Below are positions 1 through 7,655 of a stretch of DNA of 64,000 bases, one piece after another. Source of the stretch: Kitasatospora indigofera (lineage in GTDB: Bacteria > Actinomycetota > Actinomycetes > Streptomycetales > Streptomycetaceae). The position numbers were made by a program, and so were the translations under genes. The notes beneath the pieces are model-generated. The model ran no database searches, had not been told where the DNA came from, and worked only from the letters and a program-made list of their open reading frames with translations. Each line of letters starts with the position of its first letter. Position 1 is the first letter of the stretch. The DNA is taken from positions 57,883-121,882 of the forward strand of contig NZ_BNBO01000026.1 of assembly GCF_014655955.1 (NCBI RefSeq). The letters are read 5' to 3'.

Positions 1-69
1 GGTTCGGTCCGTCGTCGCGGGCCGTCGCCGAGGCGCCGCCGCGGGCCGTGTCCCGGGCGGGCGCGGCCG

Positions 70-1005
70 TCACCGGAACGCCTCGCGCAGCCGCTCGGCG
101 GCGTACCGCTGCGCCTCCTGGGCCGCGTCCAGGACGCCCGCCATCGCGAAGAAGCCGTGCGGCATCCCCTGGTAGCGGCGCAGGGCGACGGGCACGCCGG
201 CCGCCCGCAGCGCGTCGGCGTAGCGCTCGCCCTCGTCCCGCAGCGGGTCGTACTCGGCGGTGATCACGGTGGCCGGGGGCAGGCCCGCCAGGTCGGCGGC
301 GCGCAGCGGCGAGGCCAGCGGGTGGCCGCCGTCGGCGGCGTCCGCCAGGTAGTGGTTCCAGTACCAGCGGACCGAACGGCGGTTGAAGAGCGCCGGGTCG
401 TCGTTCTCGCGCAGCGAGGCGGTGTCGGCCCGGTGGTCGGTGTTGGGGTAGACGAGCAGCTGGTGCACGAGGGCGGGGCCGCCCTCGTCGCGGCAGAGCA
501 GGGTGACGGCGGCGGCCAGGTTGCCGCCCGCGCTGTCGCCGCCGACGGCCAGCCGCGCCGGGTCCACGCCCAGGCCGCCGGCGTGCCGGGCGAACCACCG
601 GACGGCGGCCCGGCAGTCCTCGACGGCGGCGGGGAAGGGATGCTCGGGCGCGAGCCGGTAGCCGACGGAGGCGGTCACGCAGCCGGCCGTGTTGGTCAGC
701 CGGCGGCAGATCGCGTCGGAGGTGTCGGGCGAGCCGAGGGTCCAGCCGCCGCCGAACAGGTAGAGCAGCCCGGGGAGCGGGCCCGGCGGCGCCGCCGGCC
801 GGTAGAGCCGGAGCACGAGCGGGCCGCCGGGCCCGTCGATCCGGTGCTCCTCGACCGCCGCCACGGGCTCCGGGGTTCCGGCGGCGGCCCGGATGTCGGC
901 CAGGTCGGCGGCCCGGGCCTCGGCCAGGGTCAGCGTGTAAAGGGGTGGCGCCCCGGAGCGCGCGCGGCGGTCGCGCAGGTCCTGGGCCTGGGGGTGCAGT
1001 GGCAT
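70..1005 (-). CDS. alpha/beta hydrolase, HSL-type esterase
   Basis: Hydrolase of the hormone-sensitive-lipase esterase group, 311 residues, a normal length. The nucleophile elbow GDSAGGN, an acid in EYDPLRDEG and a histidine in GMPHGFF form the expected catalytic triad. The oxyanion motif normally read as HGGG is FGGGW here, so the first His is replaced by Phe. The ATG start gives a protein beginning MPLHPQAQDL; longer in-frame upstream sequence is Arg-rich and looks noncoding. It is the first of three leftward genes at the edge of the biosynthetic cluster, and could release or trim an ester or thioester product. The substrate cannot be told from sequence. Confidence 0.85.
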   Translation of the reverse strand: MPLHPQAQDLRDRRARSGAPPLYTLTLAEARAADLADIRAAAGTPEPVAAVEEHRIDGPGGPLVLRLYRPAAPPGPLPGLLYLFGGGWTLGSPDTSDAICRRLTNTAGCVTASVGYRLAPEHPFPAAVEDCRAAVRWFARHAGGLGVDPARLAVGGDSAGGNLAAAVTLLCRDEGGPALVHQLLVYPNTDHRADTASLRENDDPALFNRRSVRWYWNHYLADAADGGHPLASPLRAADLAGLPPATVITAEYDPLRDEGERYADALRAAGVPVALRRYQGMPHGFFAMAGVLDAAQEAQRYAAERLREAFR

Positions 1006-1075
1006 GGGTGTCCCGTCGGTCTGTGCGGGGAGTCGCGGTCGGGTACGCGGTCGGGCGGCCACGCCGGTCGGGGCA

Positions 1076-1153
1076 GGTGCGCCAGAAGAGGCCGGTCGGG
1101 GCCGGTGGGGCCGGTGCGCCAGAAGAGGCCCGTGGGGCTGGTGGGGCCGGTGC
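1076..1153. repeat. imperfect 37-bp tandem repeat, two copies
   Basis: Between the esterase and the methyltransferase, a unit starting GGTGCGCCAGAAGAGGCC occurs at 1076 and again at 1113, and the first five bases recur at 1149. The gap holds nothing else I recognise. Confidence 0.7.
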
Positions 1154-1172
1154 ATCCGTCGGCCCCGCGAGG

Positions 1173-1946
1173 TCAGCGGTCGGCCTCGACGTAGATCGTC
1201 TCGTCGGTGCGGAAGGCGGTGTCGAGGTCGGCGACGTCGGGGCGGACCCCCTGCCGGTAGGCGCACTCCCGGACCTGGCCGGTCTCGAAGCCGGCCCTGG
1301 TGAGCACGTGCCGCAGCTCGTCCAGGTCGTAGATCCACTGATGGCCGTAGTAGCGGAAGATCTGGTTCACCAGGAAGGCCGGGCGGGCCGGCATCGGCGG
1401 GCCGAAGCCCAGCATCCCGAGCCGTCGGCGGTGCCGGGCCAGGAAGCCGTCGTCGTTGACGTAGCCGGCCAGGTAGCGGGCGAGGTCGGGGGTGGTGATC
1501 CGGAGGACGCCGCCGGGCCGGAGGACCCGCCGCGCCTCGCGCAGCCAGCCGACCGCCACCGGCATGGTGACGTGCTCGATCAGGTGCTCGGCGTAGACCC
1601 AGTCGACGCTGCCGTCGGCGAAGGGCAGCGGCTCGGAGATGTCCAGCTGGGTGAAGACCCGGTCGCCGTCGACCCGGTAGAGGGTGCCCGGCTCACTGGT
1701 GAGGCCGGGGCCGCGCAGGGCGGCGAGGTCGGTGCCGAGGCCGCCGGGGTGGGCCGTCCGGAAGGCGGCGAACTCGATGCCGGTGAGCCCGAGTTCCAGG
1801 AAGTCCGCACGGTCGTGCGGCAGCTCGGAGGCGATCGGTTCGAGCTTCCCGCAGCCGGCGACCTGCTCGCTGAAGTCGTCGAGGAGGACGGCGAGGGCGT
1901 CCGGATCGTCCCAGTCCCAACCGGGAAAGGAGGCCTTCTTTGTCAT
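1173..1946 (-). CDS. class I SAM-dependent methyltransferase
   Basis: Protein of 257 residues starting MTKKASFPGW. The stretch DGSVDWVYAEHLIEHV followed by REARRVLRPGGVLRI is the usual motif II/III region of Methyltransf_11-like enzymes. The SAM-binding motif I is not textbook: the section before it (GLGTDLAAL) lacks a clear ExGxGxG, so this may be a divergent or SAM-only-like fold. The ATG at 1946 has a GGAG about nine bases upstream; a longer form starting MNGHRRTKERQ is possible. It lies in the leftward arm of the cluster between the esterase and the hydroxy-acid oxidase, and could O- or C-methylate the cluster product. Confidence 0.75.
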   Translation of the reverse strand: MTKKASFPGWDWDDPDALAVLLDDFSEQVAGCGKLEPIASELPHDRADFLELGLTGIEFAAFRTAHPGGLGTDLAALRGPGLTSEPGTLYRVDGDRVFTQLDISEPLPFADGSVDWVYAEHLIEHVTMPVAVGWLREARRVLRPGGVLRITTPDLARYLAGYVNDDGFLARHRRRLGMLGFGPPMPARPAFLVNQIFRYYGHQWIYDLDELRHVLTRAGFETGQVRECAYRQGVRPDVADLDTAFRTDETIYVEADR

Positions 1947-2109
1947 GTCCGCTGCTCCGCCTTGTCTTTCTTTGGTGCGCCTATGACCGTTCATGTCAAA
2001 AACTGTCGAAAAGATTGTTCGCCGACATACCACCGTCCGTTCTCGCGGCCTGCGGGCGACGCTCCGGGCCGCACCGGCACAGCGGGATATCGGGCGGGCC
2101 GGACGCGTC

Positions 2110-3228
2110 CTACCGGTCGGGGCGGTGGCCGGCCGGCACCCCGGGCCAGGGCGCCAGCGTGGTCCGGTCCAGGTCGCGCAGTGCGGGGCGGCCCAGCAGG
2201 GCCATGGCGTCCTCAAGTTCGCTGCGCAGCAGGCCCAGCACCGCGTCGACCCCCGCCTCGCCGCCGGCGGCCAGCCCCCACAGCACCGGGCGGCCGACCA
2301 GGACGGCGCGGGCGCCGAGGGCGAGTGCCACGGCGACGTCCGCACCGGTGCGCACCCCGCCGTCGAACAGCGCCGGGATCTCCGGCGGCAGGGCGCCCAC
2401 CACCTCCGGCAGCGCGGCCAGGCTCGGCAGGGCGCCGTCCAGTTGCCGGCCGCCGTGGTTGGAGACCACCACGGCCGCCACCCCGTGCTCGGCCGCCAGC
2501 CGGGCGTCCTCCGCGGTGAGGATCCCCTTGAGGACGAGCGGCAGGCTGCTGCGCTCCCGCAGCCAGGCCAGGTCCGACCAGCTCAGGGCGGGGTCGAACT
2601 GCTCCCGGGCGTGCGACTCGATGCCGGACGCACCCGCGGCGCTCCGGTGGCTGGCGGCCATCAGGCCGGGGTCCAGGTTGACGGCGCGGATCCCCGCGGG
2701 GACGGCGAAGCCGTTGCGGGCGTCCCGCAGCCGGCGGCCGACCCGGGGCGCGTCCACGGTGAGCACCAGCGCCCGGTAGCCGGCCGCCTCGGCGCGCTCG
2801 ACCAGCGCGGCCAGCGCGTCCCGGCGGCGCAGCCAGTAGAGCTGCAGCCAGAGCGGCCCGGTGGCGGCGGCCGCGATCTCCTCCAAAGTCCGGCTGGCGA
2901 AGATCCCGGCGACCAGCAGTGCGCCGGCCCGGCCCGCGGCGCGCGCCGTGGCGGTCTCCCCCTCGTCGTCGGCCAGCCGGTGGTAGGCCATCGGCGCGAC
3001 CCCGACCGGCAGCTCCAGGGCCGATCCCAGCAGGTCCAGCCCGGTGTCGCAGGCCGAGACGTCGACCAGCGTCCGGGGACGCAGGGCGTAACGGCCGAAC
3101 TGGGCGGCATTGGCCGCCAGGGTGCGTTCCGACCCACTGCCGCCCTGGATGAAGTCCCAGACCTCGGAGGGAAGTCGGGCACGCGCTTCGCGCTCGACAT
3201 CCGCGAGTGTGAAGGGTCCCACGGGCAT
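2110..3228 (-). CDS. FMN-dependent alpha-hydroxy acid oxidase, probable 4-hydroxymandelate oxidase
   Basis: A 372-residue member of the glycolate/lactate/mandelate oxidase family. Visible hallmarks are the N-terminal VWDFIQGGSGSE, the flavin-side APMAYHRLA, the catalytic SNHGGRQLDGA with its active-site His and Arg, and the phosphate-binding DGGVRTGADV. Such enzymes oxidise 2-hydroxy acids to 2-oxo acids. A 4-hydroxymandelate synthase-like gene lies in the same cluster, so the likely reaction is 4-hydroxymandelate to 4-hydroxyphenylglyoxylate, as for HmO in glycopeptide pathways. The substrate is inferred from context. The ATG at 3228 has GGAAG seven bases upstream. A much stronger ribosome site lies at 3385 in another frame. 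Confidence 0.88.
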   Translation of the reverse strand: MPVGPFTLADVEREARARLPSEVWDFIQGGSGSERTLAANAAQFGRYALRPRTLVDVSACDTGLDLLGSALELPVGVAPMAYHRLADDEGETATARAAGRAGALLVAGIFASRTLEEIAAAATGPLWLQLYWLRRRDALAALVERAEAAGYRALVLTVDAPRVGRRLRDARNGFAVPAGIRAVNLDPGLMAASHRSAAGASGIESHAREQFDPALSWSDLAWLRERSSLPLVLKGILTAEDARLAAEHGVAAVVVSNHGGRQLDGALPSLAALPEVVGALPPEIPALFDGGVRTGADVAVALALGARAVLVGRPVLWGLAAGGEAGVDAVLGLLRSELEDAMALLGRPALRDLDRTTLAPWPGVPAGHRPDR

Positions 3229-3287
3229 CCTCGGGCTTCCTCTCCCGGACGGCCGCGCTCGGACCAGTCCCGGATCGGCAGCGTAGG

Positions 3288-3314
3288 AGGTCCAGACCTG
3301 ATTGGTATAGACCT
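3288..3314. promoter_or_regulatory. tandem DasR-like (dre) operator pair in divergent promoter
   Basis: AGGTCCAGACCT at 3288-3299 and TGGTATAGACCT at 3303-3314 are centred 15 bp apart. Each differs by one base from a form of the DasR-responsive element (core TGGTCTAGACCA) or the TGGTCCAGACCT direct repeat known from Streptomyces chitinase promoters. They lie between the leftward oxidase and the rightward ligase, in an AT-richer stretch that must hold both promoters. A GntR/HutC regulator responding to aminosugars is the natural candidate, though a related GntR protein could use the same motif. Confidence 0.5.
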
Positions 3315-3411
3315 TGATTTGACGATTCGTCTGTGCGATTGTCTGGATTCGGAATTGACCGTACTGCTTGTGAACCGACGTCCATATCAACCTCCTCTGT
3401 GTGGAGTGGCG

Positions 3412-4833
3412 TTGACCGGCTTTCCCTCCTCTTCACATCCGCACGCCGAAGCCCCGCAGGACTGGGTGGAGCACGTCCTCCTGTCCGGTCCCGAGGACGA
3501 GGAGTGCCTGCACTTCGGTGCTCCCGTCGACCGGCGGGCCCTGCGCGGCCTGGTCGACGGACAGGCCACGCAGCTCGCGGCCGCCGGCCTGGCAGCCGGC
3601 GGCACGGTGGCGCTCCGGCTGCCGCCCTCGCTCGGATTCGTCACCACCCTGCTGGCCGGCTGGCGGCTCGGGGCCCAAGTGGTGCTGCTGGACCATCGTC
3701 TGACCGACCATGAGATCGGCCTCGCGGTCGAGCGGCTGCGGCCGCAGGTCCTGGTAGGTTCGCGGCACCGCCCCTCGGCGGCGCTGCGGGGCTGGGCCGA
3801 GGTCGAGCCGGTCGCCGAACCGGTGGCGGGCGGGCGGCCGGCAGGCACCGGGCACGCGCTGGTGCAGCTCAGCTCCGGCTCCACCGGACCGTCCAAGGTG
3901 ATCGCCCGGACAGCAGGCGACCTGATCCGCGAACTCGACTGCTACGCAAGCCTCGCCGGCTTCCCCCGCGCGGGTGAGCGGGTGGTGCTGCTCTCCTCCG
4001 TGGTGCACGTCCTCGGACTGGTCGGCGGGCTGCTCAACAGCCTGCACGCCCGGGCCCCGCTCTGCGTCCCCGAACGGATGACGGCGGCCGGCATCCTCGC
4101 CGCCGTCGCCGCCGACGAGCGCCCCACCACCGTGATCGGTGTCCCGTTCCACGCCGAGCTGCTGGCGGCGGCCTCGGCACCGCCGCGGCTCCCGCAGCTG
4201 CGCCGGATGATCGTGGCCGGCGAACTCGTCCGGCCGGGGCTGCCCGCGGCGTTCACGGCGCGCTACGGCGTGCCGCTGGGCACCATGTACGGCATGACCG
4301 AGCTCGGGGTGATCGCCACCGACCTCAGCGGCGCCCTGCATCCGCAGGCGCGGCCGGTGCCCGGCGTCGAACTCCGCGAGGAGGGCGGCGAACTGCACAT
4401 CCGGACGGCCGCCTCGCCCTACCCCGGGCTGCTGGACCCGGGCCGCTGGTCCGACGGCTGGCTGCACACCAGGGACGCGGGCCTGCTGGACGCCGGCACC
4501 GGGCTGGTCACCGTCCTCGGCCGGCGGGACTCGCAGGTCTCCATCGGCGGCCTCAAGGTGGACCTCACCGAGGTCGAGCAGACGCTGGCCGCGCTCCCCG
4601 AGGTGCGCGAGGCCGTGGTGGTCTTCGCAGGGGGAGCAGTCGAGGCCTTCCTGGCCGCGGACGAGGCCGCCGACGCGGACGCCATCCGCGACGGCGTCAC
4701 CCGCCTGCTCGCCTCCTACAAGCGGCCGCGGCGGCTCTCCTTCCTCGCCGCCCTCCCCCGGACGGCCACCGGAAAGCTCCTGCGGGACCCGGCGGCCCTG
4801 CACGCGGCCGTCGCGACGCCTCCCGCGCCCTGA
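3412..4833 (+). CDS. adenylate-forming acyl/aryl ligase
   Basis: ANL-superfamily ligase of about 473 residues that activates a carboxylate as an acyl adenylate for transfer to CoA or a carrier protein. Motifs in order are the P-loop VQLSSGSTGPSKVI, the A5-type YGMTELGVI, the GWLHTRDAGLL hinge region, GRRDSQVSIGGLKVDLTEVE, and the C-terminal PRTATGKLLRD with the catalytic Lys. No ATG is available. I chose TTG 3412 because GGAG ends five bases upstream; GTG 3406 and GTG 3370 are alternatives. It precedes two carrier-protein genes, so it probably loads one of them. The short N-terminal half makes a stand-alone ACP-loading ligase more likely than a primary-metabolism acyl-CoA synthetase. Confidence 0.85.
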   Translation: MTGFPSSSHPHAEAPQDWVEHVLLSGPEDEECLHFGAPVDRRALRGLVDGQATQLAAAGLAAGGTVALRLPPSLGFVTTLLAGWRLGAQVVLLDHRLTDHEIGLAVERLRPQVLVGSRHRPSAALRGWAEVEPVAEPVAGGRPAGTGHALVQLSSGSTGPSKVIARTAGDLIRELDCYASLAGFPRAGERVVLLSSVVHVLGLVGGLLNSLHARAPLCVPERMTAAGILAAVAADERPTTVIGVPFHAELLAAASAPPRLPQLRRMIVAGELVRPGLPAAFTARYGVPLGTMYGMTELGVIATDLSGALHPQARPVPGVELREEGGELHIRTAASPYPGLLDPGRWSDGWLHTRDAGLLDAGTGLVTVLGRRDSQVSIGGLKVDLTEVEQTLAALPEVREAVVVFAGGAVEAFLAADEAADADAIRDGVTRLLASYKRPRRLSFLAALPRTATGKLLRDPAALHAAVATPPAP

Positions 4834-5019
4834 CCCTCCCGCGCCCTGAGCCCTCCACCGCGCCCGAACCCCTGCCCCTCCCCAAGCTGCCCTCCCCCGA
4901 CCTGGCTGCCGCCGAACCGGCTCGTCCCGGACCGGCCCGCCCAGGGCCCGCATTCCCCCGAACCCGCGTTGCCCCCCGACACCGTGCCCCGGCGCACAGC
5001 ACCCCCCAAGGAGCCCACC

Positions 5020-5301
5020 ATGCAGGACCGGATCCGTGAGTTCGTCCTCGCGGCACTGACCGAGATGCAGTACGACGTGTCCGAGGTCACCGGCGACACC
5101 GACCTCGGCCCGGCCGGGCTGGACCTGGAGTCGCTCGCGCTGGCCGACCTGTCGGTGCAGGTCGAGGACGAGTTCGGGGTGAAGTTCGACCTGGACGAGA
5201 TGGAGGGCACCGCGCTGATGACCCTGGACGAGTTCACCGCCGACGTGGCCGCGCGGATCGCCGCCGCCGCGACCCCGGCGACCTCCGGCAGCCCCGCATG
5301 A
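5020..5301 (+). CDS. acyl carrier protein (first)
   Basis: A 93-residue acyl carrier protein. The phosphopantetheine site is the Ser in GLDLESLALADL, followed by the acidic recognition helix and DEFGVKFDLDEMEG, then LMTLDEFTADVA. The ATG start has AAGGAG six bases upstream, a strong ribosome site. Its stop overlaps the next carrier gene by 4 bp. It should carry the growing or starter acyl chain for the adjacent ketosynthase. Confidence 0.9.
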   Translation: MQDRIREFVLAALTEMQYDVSEVTGDTDLGPAGLDLESLALADLSVQVEDEFGVKFDLDEMEGTALMTLDEFTADVAARIAAAATPATSGSPA

Positions 5302-5651
5302 CCCGGCTCGCACCGCCGGACCGGACGGACGTCCTGGCGATGCTCGCCACCTTCGCAGAGCGGTCCCCCGGAGCCGTCCAAGACACCCTCGGCTCGCTCG
5401 AACTGACATGGCTGATAGCGGAGTTCGAGCAGCGCTTCGACATCGAGCTGGAGCTGTCGGACGAGCGCTTCGAGACGATCCGGACGGTGGACGACGCCAC
5501 CGAGGTGCTGCGCGCGGCCGTCCTCGCCGCCGGCCCGGCCGGCTCGGGCCCGGCGCACTCCGAGGCTGCCGGCCGCAAGGCGTCCGGCTCCGGGGCGACC
5601 GGCCCCGGGGCGACCGCCGAAGCGCCGCCCGCCGGGGCCGCCCGGCCATGA
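5298..5651 (+). CDS. acyl carrier protein (second, divergent)
   Basis: A 117-residue carrier-like protein. The first 80 residues resemble an ACP: TLGSLELTWLIAEFEQRF supplies the candidate phosphopantetheine Ser, although the Asp normally preceding it is Gly, and TVDDATEVL matches helix IV. The last 35 or so residues are an Ala/Gly/Pro-rich tail that looks disordered. Start and stop overlap both neighbours by 4 bp, so it is translationally coupled to the first ACP and to the ketosynthase. Paired ACPs next to KS and a half-KS also occur in aryl polyene clusters. Confidence 0.8.
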   Translation: MTRLAPPDRTDVLAMLATFAERSPGAVQDTLGSLELTWLIAEFEQRFDIELELSDERFETIRTVDDATEVLRAAVLAAGPAGSGPAHSEAAGRKASGSGATGPGATAEAPPAGAARP

Positions 5652-6826
5652 GCGCCAACGTCCCGCCCGCCGCCCGGCCGGTGATCACCGGCCTCGGCGT
5701 GCTCAGCGCCTGCGGCCCCGGCCCCGGCCCGCTGGCCGCGGCGGTCACCCACGGCCGGACCGGCTTCACCGAGGTGCGCCGCTTCGACGCCACCGGGCGC
5801 CGGACCCGCCGGGCCGCCCTGCTGCCCGACCCGTTACCGCTCGGCGTCGCCGTGGCCGGTGTCATCGCCGACGCCTGCCGGCAGGCCGGCCTCGACGACG
5901 TACCCGGCGCATCGGACCACCCGGACCCGCACCCGGTGGCCCAGGACGGCGCCGCCTCGCCCGACGGCACCCCGATGCCGCTGCTGCTGGCCCTGCACAG
6001 CGACCTCCGCACCACGGAGGTCGCCGCGCGGGTCGCGGAATCGGTGGCGGGCCGCTGGGGCGTCCCGGGCGTCACCCGGGTGTACACCGGCGCCTGCGTG
6101 GCGGCCGGCACCGCCGTGGCGGACGCCGCGGCCCTGATCGCCTCGGGCCGGCACGCCCGCGTGCTGGTCGCGGCCGGACACCTGGTGGAGCCCGGGGTCT
6201 TCGCCGCCTTCGACGCCGGACGGGCGCTGGCCCGGGACGGCGAGCTGCGGCCGTTCAGCGCCGGGCGCAGCGGCACCCTGCTCGGGGACGCCGCGGTGGC
6301 CGTCGTGGTCGAGGCCGAACAGTCCGCCGAACGGCGCGGGGCACCCGTGCTGGCCCGGCTGGCCGGCTGGGGCCGGTCCGGGGACGCGTACCACGTCTGC
6401 CGTCCCGTCCCGGACGGCGAAGGGCTCGCCCGGGCCGTCGGATCGGCGCTCGCCCGGGCCGGCGTCGACCCGGCGGAGGTCGGGTACGTCAACGCCAACG
6501 GCACCGGCTCCCCGCTCGCCGACCGGGCCGAGGCCCTGGCCCTGCGCCGGGTGTTCGGCCGGCACCTGGAGCAACTCCCGGTCAGCTCCAGCAAGTCCGT
6601 CCACGGGCATGCGCTGGAGGCGTCCGCCCTGCTCGAACTCGCCGTCACGGTGGGGGCGTTGCGCGACGGCCTGCTGCCGGTGAACGCCGGCTGGCTCGGC
6701 CCGGACCCGGACCTCGGCCTGGACCTCGTGCTGGACGGCCCGCGCGAGACCGCCACCCGGTACGCGCTCAGCCTCAACTCCGCCTTCGGCGGCGCCAACA
6801 CGGCGCTCCTGGTGGCCGCCAGGTGA
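5648..6826 (+). CDS. beta-ketoacyl synthase with Cys-Asn-His active site
   Basis: FabF-like ketosynthase of 392 residues beginning MSANVPPAARPVITGLGVLS. The nucleophile is Cys150 in TGACVAAG. The first catalytic His, normally in NAHGTxT, is Asn284 (VNANGTGS), while Lys316 and His321 of SSKSVHGH are kept. FabF and FabB use Cys-His-His, so malonyl decarboxylation may be altered, or this KS may serve for priming, acyl transfer or a Claisen step with another nucleophile. There is also a longer, Pro/Asp-rich segment around residues 84-105. It overlaps the second ACP and the half-KS by 4 bp each, suggesting a complex. Confidence 0.88.
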   Translation: MSANVPPAARPVITGLGVLSACGPGPGPLAAAVTHGRTGFTEVRRFDATGRRTRRAALLPDPLPLGVAVAGVIADACRQAGLDDVPGASDHPDPHPVAQDGAASPDGTPMPLLLALHSDLRTTEVAARVAESVAGRWGVPGVTRVYTGACVAAGTAVADAAALIASGRHARVLVAAGHLVEPGVFAAFDAGRALARDGELRPFSAGRSGTLLGDAAVAVVVEAEQSAERRGAPVLARLAGWGRSGDAYHVCRPVPDGEGLARAVGSALARAGVDPAEVGYVNANGTGSPLADRAEALALRRVFGRHLEQLPVSSSKSVHGHALEASALLELAVTVGALRDGLLPVNAGWLGPDPDLGLDLVLDGPRETATRYALSLNSAFGGANTALLVAAR

Positions 6827-7476
6827 GCCGGCTGCACATCCTCGCCGAGGGCCGCTGGCCGGGCCCGGAGGCCCTGGACGACTCCGGCCGGGCGGCCGCG
6901 CCGGCGCTGCCCCCGCTCCCGGGGTTCGCCGCCTCCAGCTTCAGCCCGCTGGTCGCCGAGACCGCCGAACGCTGCCTGCGGGCCCACTTCGGGCCTGCCG
7001 ACGCCCCGGACCGGCCCCCGAGCCGGACGGCGCTGCTGCTGGCCAGCGGCGGCGGCGACCGCGCCACCGCCCGGGCCATCGACGCCGCCGCGGCGTCGGG
7101 GCGGCGGGTCCCGCCGCTGCTGTTCTTCCAGTCCAACCCCAACGCCGTGCTCGGACTGGTCGCCGCCCGCTGGAAGCTGACCGGCCCGGTGGTCGCCGTC
7201 AGCCCACCCGGGAGCGTCCCGGGCGAAGTCCCGCCGGACGCCCTCGAACTGGCGGCGCTGCTCCTCTCGGACGGCGACGCCGACCAGGTGCTCGTCATCG
7301 CCGCCGAGCAGGCCGACGAAACCGCACCGCCCGAAGGAGCCGAGCAGCCCGGACCTGCCGCGCGGCCCGGACCACCCCGTCCGGACGAGCAGCCCCACCC
7401 GGGCGGCAGGTCCTGGCCCGCCGCACCCCCGCCGCACGGCGACACGGCCGTCGCCCTGCTGGTCACCCTCGCCTGA
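6823..7476 (+). CDS. half-length ketosynthase-like protein (Ketoacyl-synt_2 type)
   Basis: A 217-residue protein that matches only the N-terminal half of the thiolase fold. Recognisable pieces are PPLPGFAASSFSPLVAETAERCL, TALLLASGGGDRATARAI and LLFFQSNPNAVLGLVAARW, like the Ketoacyl-synt_2 chain-length-factor-like proteins found beside KS genes in aryl polyene clusters. There is no C-terminal half and no catalytic triad. The C-terminus from about residue 165 is Pro/Gly-rich. The GTG start overlaps the KS stop by 4 bp. It probably pairs with that KS as a length or partner factor. Confidence 0.7.
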   Translation: MSRLHILAEGRWPGPEALDDSGRAAAPALPPLPGFAASSFSPLVAETAERCLRAHFGPADAPDRPPSRTALLLASGGGDRATARAIDAAAASGRRVPPLLFFQSNPNAVLGLVAARWKLTGPVVAVSPPGSVPGEVPPDALELAALLLSDGDADQVLVIAAEQADETAPPEGAEQPGPAARPGPPRPDEQPHPGGRSWPAAPPPHGDTAVALLVTLA

Positions 7477-7655
7477 CCCGCCCGAAGCCCCGGCCCCCCA
7501 GCCCGGGAAGCCCAGCCCGAAGCCCCTGCCCGCGCACCACCGCCGGCACCGCAGCCACCCCGTACCGAGCCGCACACCCGTCACCCGCCCCGAGCGGCTC
7601 CCGCACGCCGCATCTCGCACCAACATGGCCCGCGCCATGGGAGGGATCCATCACC

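Noticed and set aside
3433..7638. 1401-codon open frame on the minus strand
   Set aside because: It is antisense to well-supported ligase, ACP and KS genes and has a skewed Gly/Arg/Ala composition without domains. Long shadow frames are usual at this GC content.
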